In this document: piece by piece, positions 43,633 to 52,875 of the stretch
Position numbering within the stretch: the first letter of the stretch is position 1
Layout: the number at the start of each line of letters is the position of its first letter
DNA from: UBA60 sp964587885
Lineage (GTDB): Archaea > Thermoplasmatota > Poseidoniia > Poseidoniales > Poseidoniaceae
Reading direction: 5' to 3'
Assembly (NCBI GenBank): GCA_964587885.1
Contig: CAZPME010000005.1
Coordinates: forward strand, 1 to 64,000
Length of the DNA: 64,000 nt
Translations under genes and position numbers: made by a program
The notes under the pieces: model-generated
Told to the model about the DNA's origin: nothing
Seen by the model: the letters and a program-made list of their open reading frames with translations, nothing else
Database searches by the model: none

Positions 43633-43649
43633 CCATTCCGTAGGAATGG
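43633..43649. promoter_or_regulatory. Intergenic palindrome CCATTCC-GTA-GGAATGG
   Basis: A perfect 7-base inverted repeat with GTA centre, between the divergent oxidase operon (start 43579) and the DUF167 gene (43757). It overlaps a GGTAAAC (43649-43655), the same heptamer that forms one arm of the site at 35975-35991. It is a candidate operator for the oxidase operon. Confidence 0.42.
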
Positions 43650-43756
43650 GTAAACAAGTACTCGGAGGCGATTGCAAAGATTGCAAATTGCACGTTTTTT
43701 CATAATGCAATAGGAGAGGCTATCTGCTAGTTTGGTTAAGCAATTAATGGCCGGAA

Positions 43757-44131
43757 ATGGACTTGAACAACAGCGAAAGCAAACCCAATCTTGAAATTGA
43801 AGGTTGCATCCAAAAAACCTTCGATGGAGATTTACTTTTGGCGATTGAAGTTCAGCCGAATTCTAGTCGCGCTGAAATTACTGGAATAAATATGTGGCGA
43901 GGACGACTTCAAGTGGCGGTCAAGGCGCCAGCATTACGAGGGGCTGCAAATTCTGCAGTAGTAGTGGTTTTGTCCGAAAATATTGGCATTAGTAAAGACA
44001 ATTTGGAGATAACTCAAGGCCATACTAGTCGCCAAAAAATGATTCAAATAACTGGAATTGAATCGGCAACTCTAGTTGAGAAAATAGACTCCATAATCAC
44101 TGCATTGAAGAAAAATGATGACGAGGTTTAG
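43757..44131 (+). CDS. DUF167/YggU-family protein
   Basis: A 124-residue member of the DUF167 family. LLLAIEVQPNSSRAEITGI, LQVAVKAPALRGAANSAVVVVLSE and the C-terminal GHTSRQKMIQITG match the family pattern (V-x-P-N-S-x-x, K-x-P-A-x-x-G-x-A-N, G-x-x-S-R-x-K). No established reaction exists for the family. ATG 43757 is the only good start. The gene is 2 bases ahead of a Toprim gene with which it is surely co-transcribed. Confidence 0.85.
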   Translation: MDLNNSESKPNLEIEGCIQKTFDGDLLLAIEVQPNSSRAEITGINMWRGRLQVAVKAPALRGAANSAVVVVLSENIGISKDNLEITQGHTSRQKMIQITGIESATLVEKIDSIITALKKNDDEV

Positions 44132-44133
44132 CG

Positions 44134-44658
44134 ATGAATGATTCGGGAAAAAATGCTTGGTCGAACATTAGAGCAAAGGCAACAGGGCCACCCGACCGAG
44201 CCGAACGTTTTGCTGCAGTAGCAGAGAGTTTGGCCGAGGCTAGAATGAGAAATCGCCCATTAGAGGATGGGGGCATGGCTTGCCCTCTAATAGTCGAGGG
44301 TAAACGAGACCGTCAACTATTGAGAAATCTTGGATTTTCAGGTCCAATCGAATTGGTTAATCGGGGTTGGGATCATTCTCGACTTTGCGCATGGTTATAC
44401 GAAACTTATGGGACGAGAAACCAAGTTGACAATGGTTCCGCGATGTTCATGCTGATGGATTGGGACCGCACAGGGGGTCGCCTTCAACGAGACATTTGTA
44501 GGCGACTTGAGAGTCTAGATATTGCTGTTGATTCATTATTGCGAAAACGCTTGAGTCGTTACATTACACCCGAGACTAAGACGGTCGAAGGCATGCGGGG
44601 ATTCATTCCTGATTTGAAACAAATGATGCAAAAATACGACCCCTTAGAAGAGGAATAA
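44134..44658 (+). CDS. Toprim-domain protein (RNase M5/OLD-like small Toprim)
   Basis: A 174-residue protein with a Toprim core: CPLIVEGKRDRQLLRNLGF (catalytic Glu), followed by FMLMDWDRTGGRLQRDI (DxD). These are the metal-binding acid residues used for phosphodiester chemistry. Short Toprim proteins of this type are seen in archaea as predicted nucleases or rRNA-processing enzymes; the actual substrate is not known. It is coupled to the DUF167 gene and ends 1 base before the convergent SNF2 gene. Confidence 0.83.
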   Translation: MNDSGKNAWSNIRAKATGPPDRAERFAAVAESLAEARMRNRPLEDGGMACPLIVEGKRDRQLLRNLGFSGPIELVNRGWDHSRLCAWLYETYGTRNQVDNGSAMFMLMDWDRTGGRLQRDICRRLESLDIAVDSLLRKRLSRYITPETKTVEGMRGFIPDLKQMMQKYDPLEEE

Positions 44659-44659
44659 G

Positions 44660-47600
44660 TTAGAGTAATCGAATGATAATACGTTCGGATAAATCTGCAG
44701 AAAAATCGTGTTCCAAGCGTTCCAATTGACGTAGATGTTCAAGTAATTCATCACGTAGCCGACGGATTAGGCCTTCTTTCATACGTAACCAACGGAAGTC
44801 TACAACCTCTCCGCGTTGTTCAGCTTTCCAAGTAGCATCACGAATCTGTTGTGTCTCGCTCTCCACTCTCGCCTCCCAAGCAGCACGGGTATTCCAGCGT
44901 AATTCTTCCAAAATCGGCTGCATTCGTTTACGCTCATCTTGTAAGAGCCAGCCATGCAAATCATCAATGGCATCCTCAATAGTTCTCAAATCTTCATCAT
45001 CTGGCGAGTATGCCTTGGGGGAGTCAAGCAATTCCCAAGGTCTTTCGACTTGCAAGTCTAAGGGTTGACCATTGCTATCAACCACTAGCCAACGGCGTAC
45101 TGAGCGTTGTTGTAGGCCGTTAGTTATCCAATCTAGACAGATGATAAATTTGGCCTCCTCATCCCACATCAATGGTCGAGTTGCACCAATCCAAATGTTT
45201 GAGACATTGGCAATTTGGGTTTGTACTAGCCAGCGAATGAGTGGATGTGCAGGGGTAATGTATTGGAGGTCACCTTCATCTCTAGCAATGGCGCGTTCAA
45301 AAGTGACTGTAAGCCAATTTGGTCCAGCCGAATTGTGTAACCGATGTAGTGCTTCAAGCCAACCGACGTGCCGAGCATCATGTAATTCTGGTTGTTCACA
45401 GCGTAAGATTAACTCAGCGAGATTTTCATTGCTAAGTTCGATCAATTCACAACCATTTTTATCGCTGACAAACAAATCGCCACCAATATTTTCGAGTTGA
45501 GTATGAGTCCAATTACGCAATTGTTCAGTACTAATCTGCAGCCCATTGCTCAAGGTTTGGTGACGCACTTCGTCGATGCCAGGGTCCGGCCCAAGCCATT
45601 CACGAGTTTCTGCTGCACGCTCCTTATGCCATTTTTCACGCATTGCTAGCAGGGTTTCAACCCCATCATTGGGGTCGGCAAATGCCCCTCTCGCAATTGG
45701 CATTCCTTGAATAAGTTCAGGGTCATTACCAGCCATCTCTTCGGCCTCAACTAAAACAGAATTTCCACCGCGCATCTCCTCACGGGCAATGAGTCGCATC
45801 GCTTTACCAAGTAATGGGTCGAGCATTCCGAGTGATTTTTCAAATAGATTGATTCGGCTGTATAAGCGGCCCAATACTGCCGCATCTATGGTACCCTCAA
45901 CCGCGAAATTTAGTACCGTAATAACTTCGGATTCTTGGCCGAAACGGTCGATGCGGCCGATGCGTTGCTCAAGCCGCATCGGATTCCAAGGCAAATCGTA
46001 ATTTACCATTCTATGGCAGTGTTGTTGGTCTAGTCCTTCACTGCCTACCTCACTTGAAAGTAGAATATCAAAAACACCAGCGGCGAAGTCATTACGCAAT
46101 CGTTCGCGCTCCCCCATCTTGGTTTGACCAGTGATTAATTCCACAGTATATCCATCTTCTTCTAACCGCTCTAATAGGTAACTTAGAGTGCCGCGGAAGT
46201 GGCTGAAAAGAATCACCCCCCCTACTTGGTCGGTGGCTAAACTTTGGCCTAGCCAGCGCCTAAGTGCATCGTATTTACTATCGACATCACCTAACTCTTC
46301 AGCGGCTTGTACCAATGCTTCGACATCACCAACACGTGATAATAAGCGCATTTCCACGCGGTCGAGTTCGACTGCCTCAACCCCTTCATCCTCATCAGCA
46401 AAATTGAGGTCGAGGGCCACCCTCACGGCTGAACGCATTTGTTTTTTCACATGCTTAGCAAAGGCGGGAAGAGAACTACTCGCCATACGTTCAGGCATCA
46501 ACATAGCCCAATCCCAAGTATTGTCGTCAGGTCGGCGTAATTCCATCAGATGTCGACTCCAGTCGCGAGCAGCGACATAGAGATTCCATTCTTCATCTCT
46601 TAGACGGATGTCCAAAGTTATGGCATTTCTTTGCGGGAGTTGCCAGTCGAGGTCACGGCGACGTGTGCGCACTACCATCCCATTTAGAGGGCGCAAGCGC
46701 CTGACTAAGTCCGCTGCAGCCAAACGTAATTCAGTTGAGTTTTCCTCATCCCAAACAACTCTCCTTACGATATGTGCTAACATTTCTAAGCGTGAATCAC
46801 CTTCGAAACCGGTGGTATTTTCAAGGCGCGTTATCAAGCGTCCAACCTCAATGAGTTCTGGTTCTTCACTGGCTAGTAAGTCAAGAATTTTGTTCAGAGT
46901 ATTGCCGGGCTTGAGGGAACGCGCAAAGGCGTATCCATTGGGCCAACGTCCAGGAGCTAATTGTGAGAGTTGAACAAAGAGGTCGTCGGTGGAAAGATTA
47001 ACCGGAGTTGCGGTAAGTAGAACCACTTTTTGCGACGATAGTGTGAGCATTGTTACTGCCGAATGAAGGTGCGATTTTGGGTTGCGAATATGATGTGCTT
47101 CATCGACGATTACCAAGGCTGATGGGGGTGTGTTTTCGATTAACCAATCGAGCATTATTGACCGTCGCAAGATTCCCTGTGACACCACAAGTACCATCGC
47201 TTCACCTGCTAGTATTCGCAGGATATTTTCGCGAAACATTGCCCCATTTTCTACTTCAACTGCTTCAATATCGGCGCGTTGCCATAATTCATTGCACCAT
47301 TTGCGTCTCAGCCCACCAGGGCAAATGATAATGGCTGAACCACTATTTCCTCTAGCGTGCAAGGTCTTGAGAATTTGAATCGCCGAGATGGTTTTTCCTA
47401 ACCCAACTTCATCAGCTATCATCACCCCTTTCCAATCCGATGCGGAGAGTCGAGCAAGAGGTAGGTGTTGATGAGGAAAGTCGTCGAATCTACCGAAACA
47501 TAACATTGGGGCTCCGTCGGTAGGTGGTTTGGTGAGATGCAGTGTGGTTAGTATATCTGTGAAGTCGATTTCATCGTTTATTCCTGCTTCAGCAAGTTCA

Positions 47601-47683
47601 TCGGAATCGACTAAATTTTCGACAATATCGCCGATTAAGGCAGCTAACTCGTTGAAATCCGACTCTTTCGATTCCGCTTGCAT
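44660..47683 (-). CDS. SNF2-family ATPase (RapA/HepA-like)
   Basis: A double-stranded-nucleic-acid translocase of 1007 residues. N-terminal lobe: MIADEVGLGKTISAIQIL (Walker A), IVDEAHHIRNPKS (DEAH), VVLLTATPVN. C-terminal lobe: GVILFSHFRGTLSYL, ILLSSEVGSEGLDQQ, NPMRLEQRIGRIDRFGQ. The order and the long C-terminal helical region match RapA-like remodellers that act on stalled transcription complexes. It also resembles the SNF2 subunit of some defence systems, but no partner genes are near. It is a stand-alone gene, 58 bases downstream of the Lrp gene. Confidence 0.9.
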   Translation of the reverse strand: MQAESKESDFNELAALIGDIVENLVDSDELAEAGINDEIDFTDILTTLHLTKPPTDGAPMLCFGRFDDFPHQHLPLARLSASDWKGVMIADEVGLGKTISAIQILKTLHARGNSGSAIIICPGGLRRKWCNELWQRADIEAVEVENGAMFRENILRILAGEAMVLVVSQGILRRSIMLDWLIENTPPSALVIVDEAHHIRNPKSHLHSAVTMLTLSSQKVVLLTATPVNLSTDDLFVQLSQLAPGRWPNGYAFARSLKPGNTLNKILDLLASEEPELIEVGRLITRLENTTGFEGDSRLEMLAHIVRRVVWDEENSTELRLAAADLVRRLRPLNGMVVRTRRRDLDWQLPQRNAITLDIRLRDEEWNLYVAARDWSRHLMELRRPDDNTWDWAMLMPERMASSSLPAFAKHVKKQMRSAVRVALDLNFADEDEGVEAVELDRVEMRLLSRVGDVEALVQAAEELGDVDSKYDALRRWLGQSLATDQVGGVILFSHFRGTLSYLLERLEEDGYTVELITGQTKMGERERLRNDFAAGVFDILLSSEVGSEGLDQQHCHRMVNYDLPWNPMRLEQRIGRIDRFGQESEVITVLNFAVEGTIDAAVLGRLYSRINLFEKSLGMLDPLLGKAMRLIAREEMRGGNSVLVEAEEMAGNDPELIQGMPIARGAFADPNDGVETLLAMREKWHKERAAETREWLGPDPGIDEVRHQTLSNGLQISTEQLRNWTHTQLENIGGDLFVSDKNGCELIELSNENLAELILRCEQPELHDARHVGWLEALHRLHNSAGPNWLTVTFERAIARDEGDLQYITPAHPLIRWLVQTQIANVSNIWIGATRPLMWDEEAKFIICLDWITNGLQQRSVRRWLVVDSNGQPLDLQVERPWELLDSPKAYSPDDEDLRTIEDAIDDLHGWLLQDERKRMQPILEELRWNTRAAWEARVESETQQIRDATWKAEQRGEVVDFRWLRMKEGLIRRLRDELLEHLRQLERLEHDFSADLSERIIIRLL

Positions 47684-47741
47684 AATGTGGCCCGTTGGAC
47701 TATTGTTGTCCTACCGTTCTTGAACTCTTCATTCAATTTCG

Positions 47742-48209
47742 TTATTCTCTCCCAGTATTTTCAGGCATTCCGGAATACGATTCTTTAACCGTATTAAGCA
47801 CAACGTGGGTAGATGAGCGACTTATTCCTTCAATTGATAGTACGTTTTTAGTCAAGTCATTGAGGTCGTCGGGATCACGAACTCGCGCCACTACCATCGA
47901 GTCAAATTCCCCAGTTACATCGTAGACCGAACAGACTCGGTTATCCGCCGCCACTTCACTTTGCACTGATAGAATTGAGCGCTTATCGATACGTAAACCG
48001 ATAAGAACTGTCATTGACCATCCAACTAATTGCGGGTCTAGGTCGACGTGATAGCCTCGAATAATTCCCAAATCGGTCATTCTAGTTAATCGATTAGTGA
48101 CCGTTCCTTGAGCAACTCCGATAAGACTTGCAAGCTTCCTTTGTGAAGCGCGACCATCTGCTAGCAACTCCGCCAATATTCTTCTATCTACTTCATCCAA
48201 TTCAACCAT
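47742..48209 (-). CDS. Lrp/AsnC-family transcription regulator
   Basis: A DNA-binding regulator, usually octameric and responsive to an amino acid. The 155 residues have an N-terminal winged HTH (DEVDRRILAELLADGRASQRK, GVAQGTVTNRLTRM) and a RAM effector domain (VLIGLRIDKRS, VCSVYDVTGEFDSMVVARV, where the G-x-(F/Y)-D turn binds ligand). ATG 48209 has GAGGCG about 6 bases upstream. A short AGGA...TCCT repeat lies in the leader near 48222-48234, possibly an own binding site. Target genes cannot be deduced. Confidence 0.92.
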   Translation of the reverse strand: MVELDEVDRRILAELLADGRASQRKLASLIGVAQGTVTNRLTRMTDLGIIRGYHVDLDPQLVGWSMTVLIGLRIDKRSILSVQSEVAADNRVCSVYDVTGEFDSMVVARVRDPDDLNDLTKNVLSIEGISRSSTHVVLNTVKESYSGMPENTGRE

Positions 48210-48347
48210 AATATCGCCTCATACAGGAAAATATCCTCTGCGGGAATAAAGTCGCCCTACTTGCGGTTATTGAAAGTTTGCACTCGAAAACGCAAAATAG
48301 TTGGGGGAATGAACAAAAATTAACTCGTTTTTTCGACATTCAAGAGA

Positions 48348-49604
48348 TTATTCTTCCACATCGTCATTTTTGGGCAGTAAGCGCAAATCCATTACCCAAC
48401 CATCTCCAACCCCATCGACAGTGAATGATAGATGGATGTTGACACTTCGGTGTGCAGACTCAATTGGCGCTCGGGCATCAACTATCCATTCAGATTCACT
48501 TCCAGCCTCCAATAGTTGGCGCTTCGGGGCACGGCGTATTTTCCATGGTGGACTACTATCTACTTTGGTTAATTCCGCCGGCATTGTTCCGACTTTAATG
48601 CCGATTTCAACTTTGTACATTTGCTGAGAATTACTAGAATCACCTGGTAATAATTTACCAGTAACTTTGGGCAATTCCATTTCTCGCCTACGTTCGGCAT
48701 GAATAACCATCGCCATACCTGCAATAATTACCATCGTAGCAATCACCCAAGGCATGGCGTCATCGAGAGTCGAAAGTTGCCAGCGTGACGGGACGTTAAC
48801 AGCGGCTGTCGCAAAAATAGTTTCATTTTCACCAACATTGGCTGAGCGCGGTGCATCACTGCCGATGTCGTGACCTGACAACATCGCCACAACACCCCAG
48901 CGGTGGGCAAATTCAGATTCAATTGTGATGTTGGCTGGGTCGAGATATTTACTATCAAAGGTGAATTCTACTTTTCCACTTTGACCGTTGCTACGCGGAA
49001 TACCTGAGCGTGGCATCAACTCATGTACCACATTTGCAGGTCGATAACTCGAATCATCGAGGGGGTGATTCCACTCGACTATCATTAGGTAGAGGACGGT
49101 CTCTTCTGATAGGTTGGTAAGGGGGGTGATTTCAACAGTAACCATCAATTCATCATAGCCCTCACGCTGGCCATTTTCAGTTACTTGAACTTCCAATTCA
49201 ATAATCGCCAATCGCTCGACTGTTGTGTTGTTGACATAATCTTCGACCACTGACTCAATATCGGAAACATTGCCATCCGAGATATTTTCCAATGGGTTTA
49301 GTTCTACTCGCAAAGCCGGAAGTTCCTGCACCCCCATACGTTCGGCCCTGACTGAACCATCGTGATTACCTAGGGGGTCATCGCCAACTAATACACTAGG
49401 GTGCCAAGATAACCATAGTACACGCTCGTCATCGCGCAAGAACGAGAGGTTTTTTTCTATGGCGACAGAATCAGCATTACTATTATCGGCAAACCATTCT
49501 ATGACTAAAGGTGAGGTGGTTTTAGTACTGGAGGCGGCAAGCCCATCGACGCTGAAAATCGCCGCCATCAGCACCACGACTATCGCCAGTGCTCGTCTCG
49601 CCAT
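48348..49604 (-). CDS. Membrane protein with thioredoxin-like domain lacking CxxC
   Basis: About 418 residues. A signal peptide (MARRALAIVVVLMAAIFSVDGLA) is followed by a segment that reads like an Omp28/DsbA thioredoxin fold: LVIEWFADNSNADSVAIEKN, RVLWLSWHPSVLVGDD, RAERMGVQELPALRVE (cis-Pro). The usual CxxC is replaced by ADNSNADS, so redox activity is not expected. A second extracellular domain, a single helix (AMPWVIATMVIIAGMAMVI) and a cytosolic beta domain follow. ATG 49604 is favoured for the signal peptide; ATG 49631 is possible. It lies just downstream of the NSUN gene. Confidence 0.72.
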   Translation of the reverse strand: MARRALAIVVVLMAAIFSVDGLAASSTKTTSPLVIEWFADNSNADSVAIEKNLSFLRDDERVLWLSWHPSVLVGDDPLGNHDGSVRAERMGVQELPALRVELNPLENISDGNVSDIESVVEDYVNNTTVERLAIIELEVQVTENGQREGYDELMVTVEITPLTNLSEETVLYLMIVEWNHPLDDSSYRPANVVHELMPRSGIPRSNGQSGKVEFTFDSKYLDPANITIESEFAHRWGVVAMLSGHDIGSDAPRSANVGENETIFATAAVNVPSRWQLSTLDDAMPWVIATMVIIAGMAMVIHAERRREMELPKVTGKLLPGDSSNSQQMYKVEIGIKVGTMPAELTKVDSSPPWKIRRAPKRQLLEAGSESEWIVDARAPIESAHRSVNIHLSFTVDGVGDGWVMDLRLLPKNDDVEE

Positions 49605-49649
49605 AACCGACTCACAACTGCTCCGTCTCATCAATGTGAGGGCTGAAGA

Positions 49650-51275
49650 TTATGAACATTGATTCTGAGTTTGCAGTTCTAAGATCAGTCTTTCATTAGC
49701 ATCGACCATGGGAGTCAATAACTCACCAAGCCATGCTGGTACAATGATTTCTCCAGCAATACTTTGGGTTGAGATGATTATGCTACCGTGCTTATCCTCA
49801 AGATTTAGGTCGCTTCGGCGAGGGCCAACTCCGTTTAGCCATTGACGAAATTGCTCGTGATTGAGTTGAATAGTTTCCAAATTTGCAAATTTTCGCATTA
49901 ACGGCATGGCTCTAGCCTTAGGGCGCAAAGTCCCACTGCGTTCTTCAATTATCGGCAAGCCAGTAATGATTACCTGAATTGGATGCCAAGTATTACCCGG
50001 CCACATCCGCATTTTTCCACCATATCTCGGAGTTGCATATAACCAATCGCGCATCGGTGGCGAGCCAGCAAAAATTCGCTTACCACGTTGCCAAAACGAT
50101 AATTCATCACTTGAAAAATGCCATTCTTTGACCAATTTATCAAGTTCATCTCCCATCAATGGTAAAGGAGTATGCTGGTCAGGTGAGGGGATTGGTCGTA
50201 AACGCAAATCACCTTCTCTTTCATAGGTTAATGCATCGGCGAATTCACCTTCGCCTTGGTGTTTGAATTGGGCGATAAAGAAACCACCAGTATTGGATTC
50301 TCCACCTATCGGCAAGCGGCGACAACGGGATAATTGTTGTCTTATTTCAAGAGTGTATTTTTCTAATGCAGGGTGGTCATTAAATCCCGAAAATAATTCT
50401 AACCCATCTAGGGCATTGGTATTGATTTCTATCAATTCTAACCATGGATATTCCTGCAATAATTCAGCTACAACGACTTCGTTTTCAACAATGTCAATTG
50501 AACAGGTGCTGTAAATCATCCTACCTTGCGGCCGTAATAGTCGCGCTCCTCTGCCGGCGATATCAATTTGTAAACGTTGCATCCCTTGGCCACTATTTTC
50601 CTTCCAGCGCCGCCATAATCCTCCATTTTTTCGTACCGTTCCAGTTCCTGTACACGGTACATCAGCGATTACCACATCAAAGCCAGGATCGGGACAACGA
50701 GGGAAATGGCGACCATCATGTTTGCAGATGACTAGATTTTGTAAGCCGATACGGCTGGTATTGGTTCCGAGCATATTGGCACGTTTTGCATTTGGCTCAT
50801 TGGCTACCACCAACCCATTACCTGCCAATGCGACCATCGCTTGGGTTGTCTTTGAGCCAGGAGCAGCACAGAGGTCGAGAACCAACTCACCTTGTCCTAG
50901 TTCAGCGACTAGGACTGGTAACATACTCGCCGCTTCTTGGCGAGTGATGCGTCCGGTTTCGTGAAGGGCTTGCATCAAAGATTTGACCGCATCATTCTCG
51001 GGCTTACCCCGATACCATGGCATTGCGAATGCCTCACCATTTTGGCTGAACCATTCAATTTCTGCACCACCTAATTCTCGTAACTTATTCTTCGTCCACT
51101 CGGCATCGTATCGAAGTGGATTAACGCGCATGGTTTCGGGTAATGGTGTAGTTGCAACATCAAGCCACCTCTCAAAGTCACGGCCATATCTTCGACATAC
51201 ATCTTGGCCGAGTTGGGCTAGAGATGATTGCGCAGCCACTTGCCGTAACTCATCCCAACCACGTCGCTCCGTCAT
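49650..51275 (-). CDS. RNA (cytosine-C5)-methyltransferase, NOL1/NOP2/Sun family
   Basis: It methylates C5 of cytosine in tRNA or rRNA, using SAM and two cysteines. The 541 residues have the N-terminal RNA-binding part (MRVNPLRYDAEW), SAM loop LDLCAAPGSKTTQAM, ADVPCTGTGTVRKN with the release cysteine, and the nucleophile in MIYSTCSIDIVENE. The C-terminal 180 residues (YGGKMRMWPGNTWHP, KFANLETIQLNHEQF) resemble the extra domain of NSUN2/Trm4-like enzymes, which favours tRNA as the substrate. It diverges from the CcmF-like gene at 51356. Confidence 0.92.
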   Translation of the reverse strand: MTERRGWDELRQVAAQSSLAQLGQDVCRRYGRDFERWLDVATTPLPETMRVNPLRYDAEWTKNKLRELGGAEIEWFSQNGEAFAMPWYRGKPENDAVKSLMQALHETGRITRQEAASMLPVLVAELGQGELVLDLCAAPGSKTTQAMVALAGNGLVVANEPNAKRANMLGTNTSRIGLQNLVICKHDGRHFPRCPDPGFDVVIADVPCTGTGTVRKNGGLWRRWKENSGQGMQRLQIDIAGRGARLLRPQGRMIYSTCSIDIVENEVVVAELLQEYPWLELIEINTNALDGLELFSGFNDHPALEKYTLEIRQQLSRCRRLPIGGESNTGGFFIAQFKHQGEGEFADALTYEREGDLRLRPIPSPDQHTPLPLMGDELDKLVKEWHFSSDELSFWQRGKRIFAGSPPMRDWLYATPRYGGKMRMWPGNTWHPIQVIITGLPIIEERSGTLRPKARAMPLMRKFANLETIQLNHEQFRQWLNGVGPRRSDLNLEDKHGSIIISTQSIAGEIIVPAWLGELLTPMVDANERLILELQTQNQCS

Positions 51276-51355
51276 GTTGGTCCGAAAAATTACTCAGCAA
51301 TAACCGAGCGCCCCTTTGGCGTTGTCTTCATGTCCCTCCTATTGTACGGGTCAAT

Positions 51356-52768
51356 ATGGCGGCAGGGGCGACAGTATCGGAATTGCTGTTTACCATCTCG
51401 CTTTTTTCTGGTATGCTTCTTGTTGTATCACCTTTGATTCATAAAAAATTGCAAGCCTCTGAACCAGCCCAATGGCACCGCCCATTATTGCGGACTGTAG
51501 ACTGGGCTCCCTTCGCCTTTGCCTTTTTGGCTTGGGGGCTTGATTTCATCGCATTTATGACCCTCGATTTTGAAAGTGCAAGGGTCGCCGCAATCCTACC
51601 AGAAAACGCTAATTTCTTCCACCGAATTAGTGGGGCATTGCACGGTTGGACTTCGATAACGATGGCCTTCCTACTCGGCTTTTCCCTATATTTTGCCTAT
51701 GTATTATCTTCAATCCAGCACCTAACTACTTTTGAATCGAGTGAGATGGAAAAGGCCGATTACATACGTCTATCTCATAACCTACGCCGCTGGGGTGGAT
51801 GGATGTGGATTTTAGCCCTATACGGCCTAATGCCCAACGACCCTTTTCCACTTGGCGATGGCATCTCAAGTGGTGGGATAGAATTGGCTAGACTAGGTCA
51901 GAATGCTGCTATGTGGGTGGCCATGCTTCTTTTTGGCTTAATGACTGGAATTGGAGTATTGCAATTGGCCCTGTTGATGGAACGGGCAGACCGTTTTCAT
52001 GATTCAGAATATTTCCCTAATATTATCGGATGGTTACTCACAATTCCTGCAGCATCTTTCCTTCTCGTCCTTTTCTTCCAAGGAACCTTTTCCTCATACG
52101 ATCCGATGGGAATGCTCTTACTAGACCCACTATTTGACAAAAGAATCGCCTTTTTCTTTGCAATGGGGTTGATGTTCCTCTATGGTACAACAGCTTTGCG
52201 AGCCCATATCATTTCTGAGCAGAGATTACGGGTCGGTTCACAACGCTGGAAAGGGTTGGCTGGTGGAATTGGTCATCATGTATTCATCGTATGGTTATCG
52301 ACGATAATGCTGGCACGTCAATTACCCAATGTCGAAAACCTCCTCGGTGCGGTATGGCTCGGTACGATGCTGGTAATTCCTGGATTCATTGCAGGATTAC
52401 TTGGGATGTTGTTACCAATAGCCGGACTTGATGACCGACCGCGTCCTGAATTTTGGGGATTCAGGATTCTTCAAGCCTTGTCGTTACCCTTCATTGCCGC
52501 GTGGATGCCTTTGGCAATTCTAACTGCTCCAGGAATATTGATTGGAGTCTCAACTTCAGCCATCATTGCCCCAATATGTGAAGACAATCCCCGCGTAGGA
52601 AATCGGTTTCGCTTTGATACTAAGCGCACAGTAATAATTGCCGACTTGATATTTCTATTATTGGTAATTTATCCGCCGGCAGCAATTGGTATGGTCGTCG
52701 CATTTGCCTTTGCTTCCTTTGTTGCAACTTTGCCATTGAGGATGGTAAAACGCGTACGACCGTCGTAA
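51356..52768 (+). CDS. Polytopic membrane protein, CcmF/CcsA-like (tentative)
   Basis: A 470-residue protein with about 12 hydrophobic helices. FFHRISGALHGWTSITMAFLL recalls the haem-lyase pattern in CcmF (Y-x-I-S-A-x-W-x-x-x-E-G-S), and RWKGLAGGIGHHVFIVWLST recalls the helix with the conserved histidine (G-x-x-x-A-H-x-G). The key WD-type tryptophan-rich loop is not obvious, so assignment to cytochrome c maturation is tentative. ATG 51356 is used because upstream residues overlap the divergent NSUN gene and are not hydrophobic. It has no ccm neighbours. Confidence 0.7.
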   Translation: MAAGATVSELLFTISLFSGMLLVVSPLIHKKLQASEPAQWHRPLLRTVDWAPFAFAFLAWGLDFIAFMTLDFESARVAAILPENANFFHRISGALHGWTSITMAFLLGFSLYFAYVLSSIQHLTTFESSEMEKADYIRLSHNLRRWGGWMWILALYGLMPNDPFPLGDGISSGGIELARLGQNAAMWVAMLLFGLMTGIGVLQLALLMERADRFHDSEYFPNIIGWLLTIPAASFLLVLFFQGTFSSYDPMGMLLLDPLFDKRIAFFFAMGLMFLYGTTALRAHIISEQRLRVGSQRWKGLAGGIGHHVFIVWLSTIMLARQLPNVENLLGAVWLGTMLVIPGFIAGLLGMLLPIAGLDDRPRPEFWGFRILQALSLPFIAAWMPLAILTAPGILIGVSTSAIIAPICEDNPRVGNRFRFDTKRTVIIADLIFLLLVIYPPAAIGMVVAFAFASFVATLPLRMVKRVRPS

Positions 52769-52875
52769 TTTTTCACTGATAAAAACCGCATTTCCAGATT
52801 TTCTCACCCCGAACAGTTATCAATGCATAGAGATGCCTGCAAACTGCAGAACATCGTTCTGTGGATGGGGAAAAT

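Noticed and set aside
44660..47683. SNF2 gene as the DrmD subunit of a DISARM defence system
   Set aside because: No DrmA/B/C or methylase gene lies within reach. Neighbours are Lrp, Toprim and DUF167 genes.
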